The notes: generated by a model not told the origin, from the letters alone. A stretch of 64,000 nucleotides of DNA from Benincasa hispida (GCF_009727055.1 NC_052359.1:19470167-19534166); one strand, 5' to 3'. Counted from the first letter of the stretch, positions 11,174-22,777 are shown. Numbers and translations are program-made.

Positions 11174-13101
11174 AGTGGAAGATTGTTGGGATTGATTCCC
11201 TAAATCTCGTGGGTTTCGTAATTTATAAATTATTTCTATATAATTATTTATTTAATAAAATAAAATATTATTTTATTCGACATTTAGTCTACATTAACCC
11301 AAATCCAATAAACTAAGATTCAAGGTTATTTAATGTAACTTAAATATGTATGTGGTTGATATACAAGTAGATCATATTTTAGTAATAACTTGAATGATTT
11401 GTAGTATATAGATAAGACTAGGTATCTTATCTTGGTGACACTATGGATACGACCCACTTTGTAATTATTACAATTGTTGTAAAGTATTACAAATGATCTA
11501 ATCCTAATCGTTCATGTGAAGACATGTGAGTGGAGGTATCCTATACAAAGAGTTTGTATAAGACCAGACCACGAAATGATTAATCTCTCTTTATAACACA
11601 ATTACTTAAAGAGACTTACATTTCACTAAGATAACCATAGGTAACTTGATTTTAATCTTAAGTGAGTTGTGAATTCTTGTCTATAAGGGTGATTCCTTGA
11701 TCTGTATGGGTAAGAATGACCAGATTCGCCGACTCAATATGCCTACCATTTTGGGAATTCGTCCAAGGAGCTAGAAACACAGTTTCACAAGGTGGAATTC
11801 GCTCCTTCACAAGATGGAATTCGTTCCTTCCCGTCTCAAGGGTAAATAGATGAATTGCTTTCTTAAGGTTGATTCTGGGTCTTGAACAATGAGGTGCCTC
11901 ACCCTCTCAATGGCTAGAGAGGGGTTTAGTTAATAGTTGGACTATAAGTAATTGTTCATTAAAGGGATCAGTGGTACTTAAGGAGTTAGATGTAACTACA
12001 AAGATAAAACGATAATTTGACCCAGTTGTAGTTACAAACAATTGTGAAGGGTATGTTGATTGGTTATGTCCATGGATAATGAAATATATCTACAGTGCCA
12101 AGATTGCAGTTGTCAGTCTTTAGTGGAATGTTGGGCAGTTAATGAATACTGATTAATTTGATTAAAGAGTTTAATTAATTAATCTCATATCATTGAAGCT
12201 TCTAATCTGTAGGTCCATAAGATTTTCTTGCTAGTTCATTAAATATTTAATAAGAATCAATTGATTTTGGATTAATTTGAATTGTCTAAATTAATTAAGA
12301 AAATTAATTGTATGAGATGCAACTAATATAATGTATATAGATACATTTTAATATAAGTTTGAGGAGGGAGATAAATATTTGAATAGGATTCAAATATTAA
12401 TCATATGAATGTGATTCATATAAAACTATAGGTTAAAATTAATATGAATAAGATTATTAAATTATATTTTATGTGAGAAAATATCATTTGAATATGATTC
12501 AAATTAAATTAAATATGTGATATTTAATTTATTAGTTAATTAAATGTTAATTAATATTTTTTTTATTGTTAATATGATTTAATATATAGTTTAATTAATA
12601 TTATTAATTTTTTATTAATAATATTATTAAGAATAACTTCATGTGGGAAGTTATTCCCTTTCCCTCTAACATATCAAGGAAAAGTATTCTGCTGAAGTTA
12701 ATACATTGTGATTTTGGATCTCAAGAACACTCAGCAAAAGAAAAAACACATTCTCTAAACTCCCATTCCCTCACCAAAAATTTGAAGAGTCCACAACTCC
12801 TTATGGTTCTTATCCTGAGAATAGTGGGGAAGATCTCGTGGTACTATTCAAGAGAGTTTCTTGCTATGTTCATAGAGTTCGTGTTGCTCGTGACATTGGA
12901 GAGGAAAATCGCGAAAAAGTTTTTTTTTTCTACAAGGGTAAATGTTTTTGTTCTTCCCTTCCTCTCTGTGTACAAAAGCATGTTTATAGGTAAATTTGAT
13001 ATTTATTCCTTTTCTATAAAATTTCTTTATTTTTGGAGTTTTCCAAAACGAAATTTATTGGCGCAAGGCGATTACTCGCTTCTGCTGAGGATTCAAATCC
13101 A
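11174..13101 (+). repeat. polypurine tract and 3' LTR of copia fragment 2
   Basis: The tract AGTGGAAGAT (11174-11183) is followed by TGTTGGGATTGATTCC, the LTR start at 11184, about 90 bases after the pol stop. The LTR runs about 1.9 kb. It shares with the solo LTR at 7731 the blocks around 'GAGGTATCCTATACAAAGAG' (11534-11553) and the late 'GGCGCAAGGCGATTACTCGC' block (13060-13079). I place the end at ..AATCCA, 13101; this edge is uncertain by tens of bases. The 185-codon ORF at 12641-13198 is a chance frame. Confidence 0.75.
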
Positions 13102-13103
13102 TC

Positions 13104-13435
13104 GTAGAATATATCACTTGAATTGCTTATGTGAAGGTGGTTGTCAAAGTTGGTCATTGGAGTTGTCATCGGAGGTGGTTGTCGGAGCTTGGAGTTAGTC
13201 GGACAAAGATGGTCGTCAGTGCATGTTGCTAGAGTGTGATAACGCTAGTCGTCGATAGTGGCCAATGGGTGGAGTCATTGAAAACATTAGATGAATGAGA
13301 GTTGAAGTGAGTTGGGATGAGTTGATAAAAATAATCCACTCATATTCACTAACATTTTAAGTTGGGGGGCAAATATTGAGTTGGTAATTTTCACCAACTC
13401 AACTCAACTCATATTGGCATGCCAAACACCCCTTA
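13104..13435 (+). repeat. dispersed 'GTTGAGTTG' repeat, copy 1
   Basis: A G/T-rich stretch with irregular repeats of 'GTTGGTC(G/A)TCGGAG' type, then 'GGTGGAGTCATTGAAAACAT', then an A/T part ending CCAACTCAACTCAACTCA and CCAAACACCCC. It is homologous to 22778-23250 (same orientation) and 52239-52480 (opposite orientation). The termini resemble those of non-autonomous DNA transposons, but I cannot see clear target-site duplications. Confidence 0.6.
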
Positions 13436-14031
13436 AAGTTGAAACATGGAGTAAAACATGTTTTGGATCAAATTTTCAAGTACTTAAAAGCATTTATTTA
13501 TTTATTTATTACCCTTTGTTATTATTTACCCTTGAAAACACTCTTTTTGAACATTTAGGGGGCATCTACGTGCTGAGTTGTGTTGAATTGATTTTATGAT
13601 TATTATCTGGGACGTTAGATTATCTGTGGAGTTAAATTGTCTATGTTTAGGGTGAAGAGTTGGGTTGAGTTGAGCTGGAATGTGTGTTGGGGGTGTTGAG
13701 TTGAGTCTGAAAATCTGTGTTTGTGGTGCAGAGTTGAGTTGAGTTAGGGTATCTGGTACAATTTTTCTAAACAAAATTGATTTTTTTTCTTGAATTTTTT
13801 TCCTTTTTTTTTTAATTTCCAACTACACATATTTTCATACAATTTTTAGAACTAAAAAGTACTTTATCTTTTTTGCCATTCTTAAAATATAACAACTTCC
13901 TACAAAGTATACATATACTAAACACAAATTTTGAATTCAACTTTTGAACACTCAATTCCATAACATATATATTTTTTCTGTTCTTAAACACCAAACATAT
14001 TCCAAACAAATGAAAAAAAATTTCACAATTA
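13436..14031. other. intergenic, no gene seen
   Basis: A second 'GAGTTGAGTTGAG' rich piece lies at 13552-13765 (starting TTAGGGGGCATC), probably a relative of the neighbouring repeat. The rest is A/T-rich with poly-T runs. Short frames here show no recognisable protein. Confidence 0.5.
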
Positions 14032-14036
14032 CTTAG

Positions 14037-15629
14037 TGTTCAGAAGAAAAGGGAGAGAAAAAAGGTACTCGTCTTTTGTTATGCGTTAATCTCTATGCGT
14101 CATGGTCATGCGTTGGATTGGAGAATATGCAATATGCGTTAAGCGCGTATGCGATGACTATGCATTTCTGTCACAAGTTTTCTTACTTTCTCGCCAAGTA
14201 TATCGAGAAGCAAGTTTCTTGGGATGATCGAGGTCGAACACAGAGACTTGTAACTAAATAATGTTTGTGAAATAATGCATTTGAGATGATGAATAAAAGT
14301 AAAAAAAGATAAAAGTTAATGGATTATGCATTACTCCTACTCCTAACTAAATAGATTAAGCAATGGAAGTTTAACTATGAGAATTGGTAGAGATGCGACA
14401 ACTATTAACACATAATAAGGTGACTATATTATGTTTGTTCGTTAGAGTAATCCCAACTCACCACACTAACACATCACACACCTCTCGGTGGCTAGCCACA
14501 TGCTTATATCTCTATAATGCATGGTTGCGTCAAGTAGAAAATCATTCCTATCTCTAGGAACAATGCTTACTTTGCTTTAGTGTGTTCCACTACTTACCCT
14601 CTCGGGCAGTTGGTTATAACTAATCATCTCATAAACAAGCATTGCGAAAGCATCACACCAAGCAAAGAGGATTAACTCACTATACTCGTGCAACGCACAC
14701 CTCTCAATGGTTTGCTACATGCATCATATCTCTAGGCCGCATGACTGAGTATGCGACATGTCTTCGATACTTAACTAAACAATGATAAAGAAGAACAAGA
14801 AGATGAAAATGGTGTTGAAGGAACTAAGAGATACATTGATTACAAAATGTATTAATGTCTTAAGCCAAAATGTAATACAATACAGAGATAAGAGGAGAGG
14901 TGGAGGGCTAGATGTAAGCAATCTCTTACTTTTCATCCAAAATACGTCAAGGCTACTGGTAGTGCCATGGATGGATGGTGGAGACGTCTCTCTTGAGCTC
15001 TATCTCCAGCGAAACTCCGATTGTCACTCGGAAGGGGCTGTGGAGGTGAAGAACCCTTAAAGAATGTCTTGCCTATGCTCTCATCTGTGATCACAAGAAT
15101 CTGCCTAAAGCAGAAACTCAGATGGATTGAAGTTAAGCTCCAAGGCTCTATTTATAGAGTTCAAACGCCGAAAACTCTTATACTTCATTCTGACTCATTG
15201 CTACTTCTGTCGCAGTATGAAAAATGTCAGCATCACGTTATCTTGTTGATACTCCCAAGGTACGCGTTCATGCTTGTTTCTCCTGAAGTGTCAAAGCATT
15301 CCACCCACCTCGCGATCAGCCTTTTATCACGATCATTTTGTGGACACAGCATTCCATGTGACGAACTAGTCTTTATGACGATCAACGCATGCGGTCAACC
15401 TTGCGACGGTCTGGGACCAACGCATGCGATCAATTTCTGCAATAGCTGCAAAAATAGACATTTTGATGCATAATAATGCTTGATATAGGGTTAGTGAGGA
15501 TTTTCGGTGCTAGTTGACATAAGCTTACTTTTTCATATGAATTCTTAGTATTATTGAGCATATTCTATGTATTAGCCCTCATATTTCTAAGTAAAAGGTT
15601 ACAATAGCTTGTATTTCTACAAGCTATCA
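14037..15629 (-). repeat. 3' LTR of the gypsy-type element
   Basis: 1593 bp, plus-strand ends TGTTCAGAAG and AAGCTATCA. It is homologous along its whole length to the LTR at 17220-21830 once the 3 kb insertion is removed (about 1567 bp), with visible substitutions, so the insertion is not recent. The minus-strand start forms a hairpin, AGCTTGTA and TACAAGCT around four bases. The ORFs at 14782-15060 and 15021-15473 recur as mutated frames in the other LTR copies and are not genes. Confidence 0.87.
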
Positions 15630-15642
15630 CACCCCCAAATTT
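15630..15642 (-). other. polypurine tract
   Basis: On the minus strand AAATTTGGGGGTG stands directly before the LTR start TGATAGCTTG. It would prime plus-strand DNA synthesis. Its absence next to the other LTR (flank CTTAGCCC) shows which LTR is 3'. Confidence 0.8.
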
Positions 15643-16853
15643 AGAATCATGCTTGCCCTCAAGCATGTCTTATACTTAGGAAATTCAAAACTTACCCTCT
15701 GACTTTTTCTTTGCGTTGACCAGCTTTTCAAAATACAATTCACTTGCACCTCTAACCTTGGCAACAACGCTCTCCTCAAATTTAGCTACTTCTTCTAATA
15801 GATATTTTCTAAGTTTAATTTTGGCAAGCCTCTGCTAAAAAACTTTTCACTTATTTCAGGCAACTTTGCCTTTAGCTTTTTACAATGCGTTCGTTTAATA
15901 CGATTCAAAGCTTTGCGATTCATTATTGAATTGGGGCGTTGAACCTGGTTATGCTCTTCATTTTGGCTTGCCCCACGGGTGTCATGCGGCCATCCAACTT
16001 TGGTTTCGTGCCATATTCAAATCAACTCTTGTCTTAGCTTATTTGGGTTGTGCCATATAGAAGAGTTGTTATTATGCATTGATTCTGATCACCTACTTTC
16101 GTTTTGGCCTACCTGCATGGGTGTCATGCGAAGTATCCAACTACGAGTAAGTACCTTTCACAACTTTAACTTTTATCAGCTTAGGTCTCCCCCTTGCACT
16201 GACAGTGGAGTTTTTATTATGAATTTTTTTTTTTTTTGAATAATCATCACAATGTTAAGAATGAACGCATTTTCCCGGACCATTGCCACCTCCAAATTTA
16301 GAAAGTGGCAAGGTCCTTGCCAAAAAGCTAAAAACAAACTTGTTTGGGAATGCGATAAAAGATGTTTAAGCAGAGGTTTGGACATAATAAAACTTAAGAC
16401 TGTCAAACCTTAAAGAATTTACTAAAGTGAGGTGAGCCCTGCGATGTTTAGTTAGTGGATGTAGTGAATTATAAGTATCATCATGGGTGCTAATCTATCA
16501 ATGCAAAAGCAAAAGAGAATTTCAGAAGGATAAAGCATAAAAGATAACAAGAAAAGAAACCTACGACCAGAATATCAATTTCGTCAATACCTAGAACTTA
16601 TGCGGAGGAAATAGCCATGTGTTGAATGATGGAAAGGATTCTTCTTTCGAAACAATGCACCGAGAGGAAATTATTATCGCACCCACAAGGAGTGAACGCA
16701 AACCACATCCAAGAAAGCAGTCGCAAATCCAAAATGACAATAATTAAATAAATGAACTACAGTTAACTAGGAAAGCAAAGTAAAGATAGAGTAGAAGATG
16801 TCCCTGGAGAAAATATGAGTGAAGCCACCACAAGGAGTCTTCCATGCAGAAGA
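15643..16853 (-). other. interior of the non-autonomous gypsy element, no gene recognised
   Basis: About 1.2 kb between the polypurine tract and the short leader ORF. I see no RT, integrase or protease motif in either direction. Frames at 15979-16239 and 16176-16406 are short and unconvincing. It may be untranslated leader/trailer sequence of the element or decayed coding sequence. Confidence 0.5.
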
Positions 16854-17195
16854 TTAAACTCGACTGCTTAGGTCAAGGAACTCGTTGTCCTGACCATCGG
16901 AGCTTCCAGCATTTGTTGGTTGCATGTTGGTTAACATACTCCTAAGACTGCTTCCGGCTGGTGTGATAGATAGCCTTTTGNACTCGTTGTCCTGACCATC
17001 GGAGCTTCCAGCATTTGTTGGTTGCATGTTGGTTAACATACTCCTAAGACTGCTTCCAGCTGGTGTGATAGATAGCCTTTTGATCTCAGGGTCAATATTG
17101 AATTTCGGTGCATCACCTTCACTCAAGCTATATACGCCCAAGACTAAAAGGAGTGCCTGCGAAAACACAAAACTTAACAAACTATTAGTTTCCAA
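16854..17195 (-). CDS. short leader ORF of the gypsy-type element, contains an N and a 101-base duplication
   Basis: The frame starts at 17195, directly next to the primer site, and reads 'METNSLLSFVFSQALLLVLG', then 'GDAPKFNIDPEIKRLSITP' and 'SMLTNMQPTNAGSSDGQDNE', the last two thirds being repeated because 16880-16980 is duplicated as 16982-17082. Without the duplication it would be about 79 residues ending LDLSSRV. A TTTTCGCAG run before GCACTCC could be a splice acceptor instead of coding sequence. I do not recognise the product; it may be a decayed gag N-terminus or a captured host exon. The hydrophobic start is suggestive of a signal peptide only if the ATG is real. Confidence 0.35.
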   Translation of the reverse strand: METNSLLSFVFSQALLLVLGVYSLSEGDAPKFNIDPEIKRLSITPAGSSLRSMLTNMQPTNAGSSDGQDNEXKRLSITPAGSSLRSMLTNMQPTNAGSSDGQDNEFLDLSSRV

Positions 17196-17213
17196 TTCTC
17201 GGCAATGGCACTA
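17196..17213 (-). other. primer binding site for tRNA-Asp (strongly degenerate)
   Basis: Minus strand TAGTGCCATTGCCGAGAA against TGGCGCCGTTGCCGGGGA. All five differences are G-to-A or C-to-T. It lies six bases inside the LTR edge at 17220, the same spacing as in the element at 3199-3223. Confidence 0.78.
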
Positions 17214-19344
17214 AACACTTGTTCGAAGGAAAATGGAGAGAAAAAATGCACTCGTCTTTTATTATGCGTTAATCTCTATGCATCGATGGTCTTGCGTTAG
17301 ATTGGAGAATATGCAATATGCGTCAAACGCATATGCGATGACCATGCGTTCCTATCACAAGTTTTCTTGCTTTCTCGCCAAGTATATCGAGAACACAAGT
17401 TTCTCAGGATGCTCCGAGGTCGAACACAAGGACTTATAACTAAATAATGTTTGTGAAGTAATGCATTTGAGGCGATGAATAAAAGTAAAAAAAGACAAAA
17501 GTTAATGGATTATGTACTACTCCTACTCCTAACTAAACAGATTGAGCAATAAAAGTTTAACTATGAGAATTGGTAAAGATGCGGCAATTGTTAACACATA
17601 ATAAGGTGACTTCATTATGTTTGATCGCTAGATTAATCCCAGCTCACCACACTGACGCATCGCTCACCTTTCGATGGCCAGCCGCATGCTTATATGTCAC
17701 ACCCCGCCCCGAGCCTGCACTCCTGAGCCCAAGGAGAGGCGTGAAAAACCGCAGATACCACCCTTTTGTGATATCTATTGTCCAACCGAACCTCTTTACT
17801 ACACTCAATAAAATTTAAGTTAAGGAAATAACAACAACTGATTAAATAGGCCCATTTTATATTACAACAACAATGTAATGTTTATAAAACTCCAAGACTT
17901 AACTACATACAACAACCATTCTTAAAACCCTCTGGAAGAGTAACTGTGGCTTGTGGCAGACCTTGACCTTAGTAGCACCCTGGAACTCCTCACCTTCCAC
18001 TACCTGGGGGGAAACATAGAAAACGTGAGCGACAAAGCTCAATGAGTGGTAGCTTTAAACAAACATAAGTTTGATTTTAGATACTCATCTTTGGAAAACA
18101 ATTCCACAATCAACAATAATCACATAGCAAAATGTAATCTCCCTAGCCTGTTAGCTGGACAATCCTGACACGATTACCAACGTGGACACAAGCTCACTAC
18201 CCTATAACCCGTCGACTGTGTATATGATGACATTCTTTGTTAGCCGTGTTTGGGTACGCTGACAATTCCAACCAGATATTCTGATACTCTCAGTCAAGCG
18301 TCCACCAAGCACACTAACAGTATCCCGATTATGAATCCCATTTCCTAATGCAAATATACATGCATTGTGACAACAATACAAATCAAATATCCAGACTAAC
18401 ATATTTCCTGATCATGCCAATATTTCAAACACAACCTATGTATATAGTCATATATATATATAGAAATCAACCATTCAAACAATGGAATAACCAATCACCT
18501 TGGTTGGTTAGGACCTTTCCTCTTCGGAGTTCCTTAGGTTTCCTTGGTTCCCTTTTTGAACTCTTAATTCCAGATTCAATTATCAGCTTAGATTACACAT
18601 AGTTCCAAAACTTATTCTAAGATACTTTCTTCTGAAAACATGGTCTAAAATGTCTCAGAAATCTTACCCTAAAATCTTAGCTCCGAACTTCTCGTGGTTT
18701 GGCCGGAATCATCAAAACATCAAGGCTAGCCCAAGCTTACCCGACGGCTTGATCCTTCTATTTTTTCCTCATTCTCCAGCCTGATTCCTTAGAGCTTCTT
18801 CTCTGATAGCCCTACCCTGAAAACTAGACTCTCAGAGCTTTTAGGTGGCTTTGGAATCACTCCAAACACACGATTATTCTGGGAGAACTCCTTGTCCCAA
18901 GTTGATGCTACTTCCAGACCTTCCTGTCCGACAGCATCTCCTCCTCTTGGAACTTCATGACCAACGCATGGTCTTGCTACCAATGCATGCGTTCTTCCAT
19001 CAATGCATAGTCTCCTCCCAATCAGCCTTCATACATTCTTCTTAATGTCCTTTGAAGAGAATTTTGATTTATGGTCTGAAGTCTTTGGCCCTATTTATAA
19101 GCGTCCAAAATCTCTCTAAGACCGACACCTCCTACTTGGCCATATGTCCAAGTGTCCTTTCCTTACACTATTAACACAATCTTACATCATCGCAATCCAA
19201 GGTGTCTTCCTCCCCTTTTATCAATGCATAGTCCTCAAATTTGCATGTCTTCTTGTGCATCCACCTCATTTTATTAAGGCCTAAGATTTCTTCATAACAA
19301 GCCACATGTCCAGATAACGACCTTGAATGCATCCATCCAACTTC

Positions 19345-19455
19345 ATATGCGCTTGTCCCTCATATGCATCCATCTAACTTCATATGCGTTCATCTAACTT
19401 CATATACGTTCATCCCTCATATGCGTCCATCTAACTTCATATGTGTTCATCCAAC
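19345..19455. repeat. short tandem array, about 20-base unit
   Basis: About five imperfect copies of a CATATGCGTCCATCTAACTT type unit, inside the 3 kb solo LTR. Some units carry 'CCCT' in place of 'CTAACTT'. Confidence 0.7.
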
Positions 19456-20112
19456 CTTACCTTGTACCCTTGCGGTGTCTTTAAATGTCAACATAACACC
19501 CTTCAAGCCATTGCCGTCTAGCACCTTTCCCCATATGCGACCTACTAACCTTGATTGTGCCATTTCCAACTAAGCAACCTTACCTTGTGCATACCATTGA
19601 TGCAACTTGGTCGCATATGCTAGATGCTCGCAAGGCTCATCCTTGGCCGTATGCCCTCTACCGCATGGCTTACCTTTGCTCTATGCGTTCAACTAGGATT
19701 ATGACCAACCCTCTTCCACCACATACTATTTGCTCAAACCTTGTCCTATGCGTCCACATGCCTCGGATGTCCTCGGCACATAGCACATCACCAACGCATA
19801 ACAACCTTTGGGTCGACTTGGTTCTCAACTCAACACCTCATGGTATAGCTCACCATCACCTAGTCTCTTGCTAACGTATCCCTTATGACCAACGCATGTA
19901 TGTCCTTGTTGCTTGTTAACATCCATAGTCTATTGCTCAAGACCAACGCAACCAACCTCATAAACCTTATTACCACAAGCCTTAGCAACGCAAAGACAAT
20001 TCACCATGCGTTCACCATGTCTTGTCTCCTCGCCTAGCTCATCGTTTAGCAAGGTTGCCACATAGCACAATTGCATAACATTGCTGCATTAGTACCATCG
20101 CATAGTATTACC

Positions 20113-20281
20113 GCATACCATCGTGTAGCATCGTCGCATACCATCGTGTAGCATCGTCGCATACCATCGTGTAGCATCGCCACATGTAGCATTGCCGCAT
20201 ACCATCGTGTAGCATCACTGCATACCATCGTGTAGCATTTCCGCATACCATCATGTAGCATCACCGCATACCATCGTGTAG
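20113..20281. repeat. tandem array, 23-base unit
   Basis: Seven full or partial copies of GCATACCATCGTGTAGCATC plus three variable bases, with one shortened unit near 20182-20196. The minus-strand frame 20046-20264 ('MLHDGMRRCYTMVCDDATRW') is the array translated and is not a gene. Confidence 0.85.
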
Positions 20282-21835
20282 TGGCCTATTTACTACACGA
20301 TCAACCCTTGCACGCATCTCCAGCGCCTAGCGCCTATGTCCACACAATTTGAGGCTACCGCATGCTCTACTAACCTCCCAAGACATTAGTTGCCGTATGC
20401 TTGTCCCCGCATAGCCTTTCCTCTCGGCCATACTATAGCCTCTTTCAACGCCCAAATAACCTCTCAAATGTTCATGGCCAACACATTGCACTACACCAAC
20501 GCTTAGCACAAGGCCAAGGCATGTCAAATACTTTTCCCTAGCCTCTAACGCATAGTTCTTTTTGGATTTATACTTAATCAAATTTTCACTAGTTATGGTT
20601 TATTTCAATGCTACTAAACAATCTATTTAAACACTTAGAATTTTCCTCCTCTTTAATATAGGATTTAACTTATACTTAGTTAATTCCCTTAATCACCTGC
20701 TTAAGTAGGGAAAATGGAAATTCGGGTTTCACATTATATCTCTATAGTGCATGGTTGCATCGAGCATAAGATTATTCCTATCTCTAGTAACAATGCTTAC
20801 ATTGCTTTAGTGTGTTCCACTACTTACCCTCTCAGGCAGTTAGTTATAACTAATCAGCTCACAGACAAGCATTGCGAAAGCCTCACACCAAGCAAAGAGG
20901 ATTAACTCACACCTCTTGGTGGTTTGCTACATGCGTCATATCTCTAGGCCGCATGACTGAATATATGACTTGTCTTCGATACTTAACTAAATGATGATAA
21001 AAAAGAAGATGATGATGAAGATGGTGCTAAAGGAACAAAGAGATGCATTGATTACAAAATGTATTAATGTTTAAAGCCAAAATGTAATACAATACAGAGA
21101 TAAGAGGAGAGGTGGAGGGCTAGATGTAAGCAATCTCTTGCTTTTCATCCAAAATGTGTCAAGGCTACTGGTGGTACCATGGATGGATGGTGGAGACGTC
21201 TCTCTCGAGCTCTATCTCCGACAAAACTCTGATCGTCACTCGGAAGGGGCTGTGGAGGTGAAGAACCCTCAAAGAATGTCTTGCTCATGCTTTCATCTGT
21301 GATCACAAGAATCTGCCTAAGCCAAAAACTCGGATGGATTGAAGTTAAGCTCCAAGGCTCTATTTATAGAGTTCAAACGCCAACAACTCTGATACTCTAT
21401 TCTGACTCACTGCTACTTCCAATGTTAGCATTACCTTATCTTGTTGATACTCCCAAGGTATGTGTCCATGCTTGTTTCTTCTGAAGTGTCAACGTATTCC
21501 ACCCACCTCACGATCAGTCTTCTATCACGATTATCATTATGTGGATGCAATATTCCATGCGACGAACTAGTCTTCATGACGATCAACGCATGCGGTCAAC
21601 CTTGTGGCGGTCTGGACCAACGCATGCGATCAATTCCTGCAATAGCTGCAAAAATAGACATTTTGATGCAAAATAACGCATAATATAGGGTTAGTGAAAA
21701 TTTTCGATGCTGGTCGATGCAAGCTCACTTTTCCATATGAATTCTTGGTATTATTGACACATATTCTATTTATTAGCCCTCGTAATTCTAAGTAAAAGGC
21801 TACAATAGCTTGTATTTCTACAAGCTATCACTTAG

Positions 21836-22777
21836 CCCTCGATCATGAACATTGAAGAAACTTGAAAATTAAACAACATTTTGTTTTCCTTCTTGAAAAA
21901 ATGTAACATATTTTCAACAGACAACTTGAATGCTCAATTGCATAACAATTTTATCTACATCTCCAAAGACGTTATATTCCAATAAAATGAATATTTTCTC
22001 TAATCCCTAACCCTCCCTCATTAATTTTAACTTCAAACCATAAATATTAATTAAAAATAAAACAAAATAAAATTAATTCTTACTTGTTTTTTTGCTTATT
22101 TGTGAAATATGAATTTCAATTTTTATGGTTACTGATTTTTTTTTTCTTTTTCTTTTTCTTTTTTTTTGTGTGCAAACGTCTTATTCTTTACATTTTACAC
22201 TAATACAATGAAATAATGCTTTTTTTTTTTTTGTGCAAACCCATTTTTGGTAAACATTTTTTTGTTCAAAATTTTTTTATAGTTAGTTTTTATGGTTATG
22301 TCTAATTTGTCACTTACAAACAAAATAAATGTCTACAAAATGTCTATGTACATATAAAAAAATACATAACAATGAATAACACTCGATACATCACAAATTG
22401 TTCCCCAACAATTAAACAAAATTTGGACTACTAAAAGTAGACTCCAAACTTAAAACTAATAAACCTCAAACTAATTATTGGAGGAATTCTACAATTAGTT
22501 TGAGCCCTACAAGTAAGATAACAAATTATAGTTAGATTAGAATGAAGCTAAATGCAAATATAATTAAAATCAACCATATTACAACATACCTTCAAAGGTC
22601 CAGAATGAATTAGATCAAAATATTGCATTTAACATAGACAAAATATAATTATTTATATAACCAACAACCCTACAATGTACTTTAACGGTTGTACAACGTA
22701 TGAGTTGAACATGCACAAAAAATAGGGTTGCTATTAAGGGTTTATTTACATATTCATAAAAACTAGGGTTGTCATTA
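21836..22777. other. intergenic, no gene seen
   Basis: A/T-rich sequence with poly-T tracts at 22139-22170 and 22220-22232. No coding or repeat structure recognised beyond low complexity. Confidence 0.5.

Larger units (their letters stand above)
17695..20733. repeat. 3.0 kb solo LTR, TGTCACACCC...GGGTTTCACA, inserted in an LTR
   Basis: A 3039 bp insertion with TG...CA ends whose termini are near inverted repeats (TGTCACACCC and GGGTTTCACA), flanked by perfect TTATA duplications (17690-17694 and 20734-20738). Plants carry long gypsy LTRs that start TGTCACACCCC, which fits a solo LTR of a large gypsy element. It contains two arrays of short tandem repeats (19345-19455 and 20113-20281) and no credible coding region; frames such as 19551-19874 and 20327-20581 are low-complexity by-products. 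Orientation was not determined. Confidence 0.82.
14037..21830 (-). mobile_element. gypsy-type LTR element without pol, flanked by CTTAG duplications
   Basis: Two LTRs (14037-15629 and 17220-21830, the latter split by another element) enclose a 1.6 kb interior. Perfect CTTAG target-site duplications lie at 14032-14036 and 21831-21835. A polypurine tract abuts the lower LTR and a tRNA-Asp primer site abuts the upper one, fixing the orientation as minus. The interior has no RT or integrase, only a short 17195-16854 frame, so this is a non-autonomous or internally deleted element. An N at 16981 with a 101-base duplication makes the interior's true length uncertain. LTRs of this family also occur at 56218-57871. 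Confidence 0.9.
17220..21830 (-). repeat. 5' LTR of the gypsy-type element, split by a 3 kb insertion
   Basis: The two halves, 17220-17694 and 20739-21830, align in order with the 3' LTR at 14037-15629. The plus-strand end CAAGCTATCA is at 21830, followed by the CTTAG duplication. The interruption falls at the 'GCTTATATCTCTATA' position of the LTR. ORFs in both halves correspond to mutated frames in the other copies. Confidence 0.88.

Noticed and set aside
12641..13198. 185-codon plus-strand ORF, the longest in the window
   Set aside because: It lies wholly inside a copia LTR and across into a repeat, and has no domain signal; homologous LTRs do not keep the frame open.
14782..15473. Overlapping plus-strand ORFs of 92 and 150 codons
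   Set aside because: Inside an LTR; the corresponding stretches in the other two LTR copies (21000-21683, 57010-57700) are broken differently.
20046..20264. Minus-strand ORF rich in Cys, Tyr and Trp with internal repeats
   Set aside because: It is the 23-base tandem array translated; no start context or homology.
20113..20281. Regularly spaced repeats considered as a CRISPR-like array
   Set aside because: Units are contiguous 23-mers without unique spacers and lie in a plant LTR.
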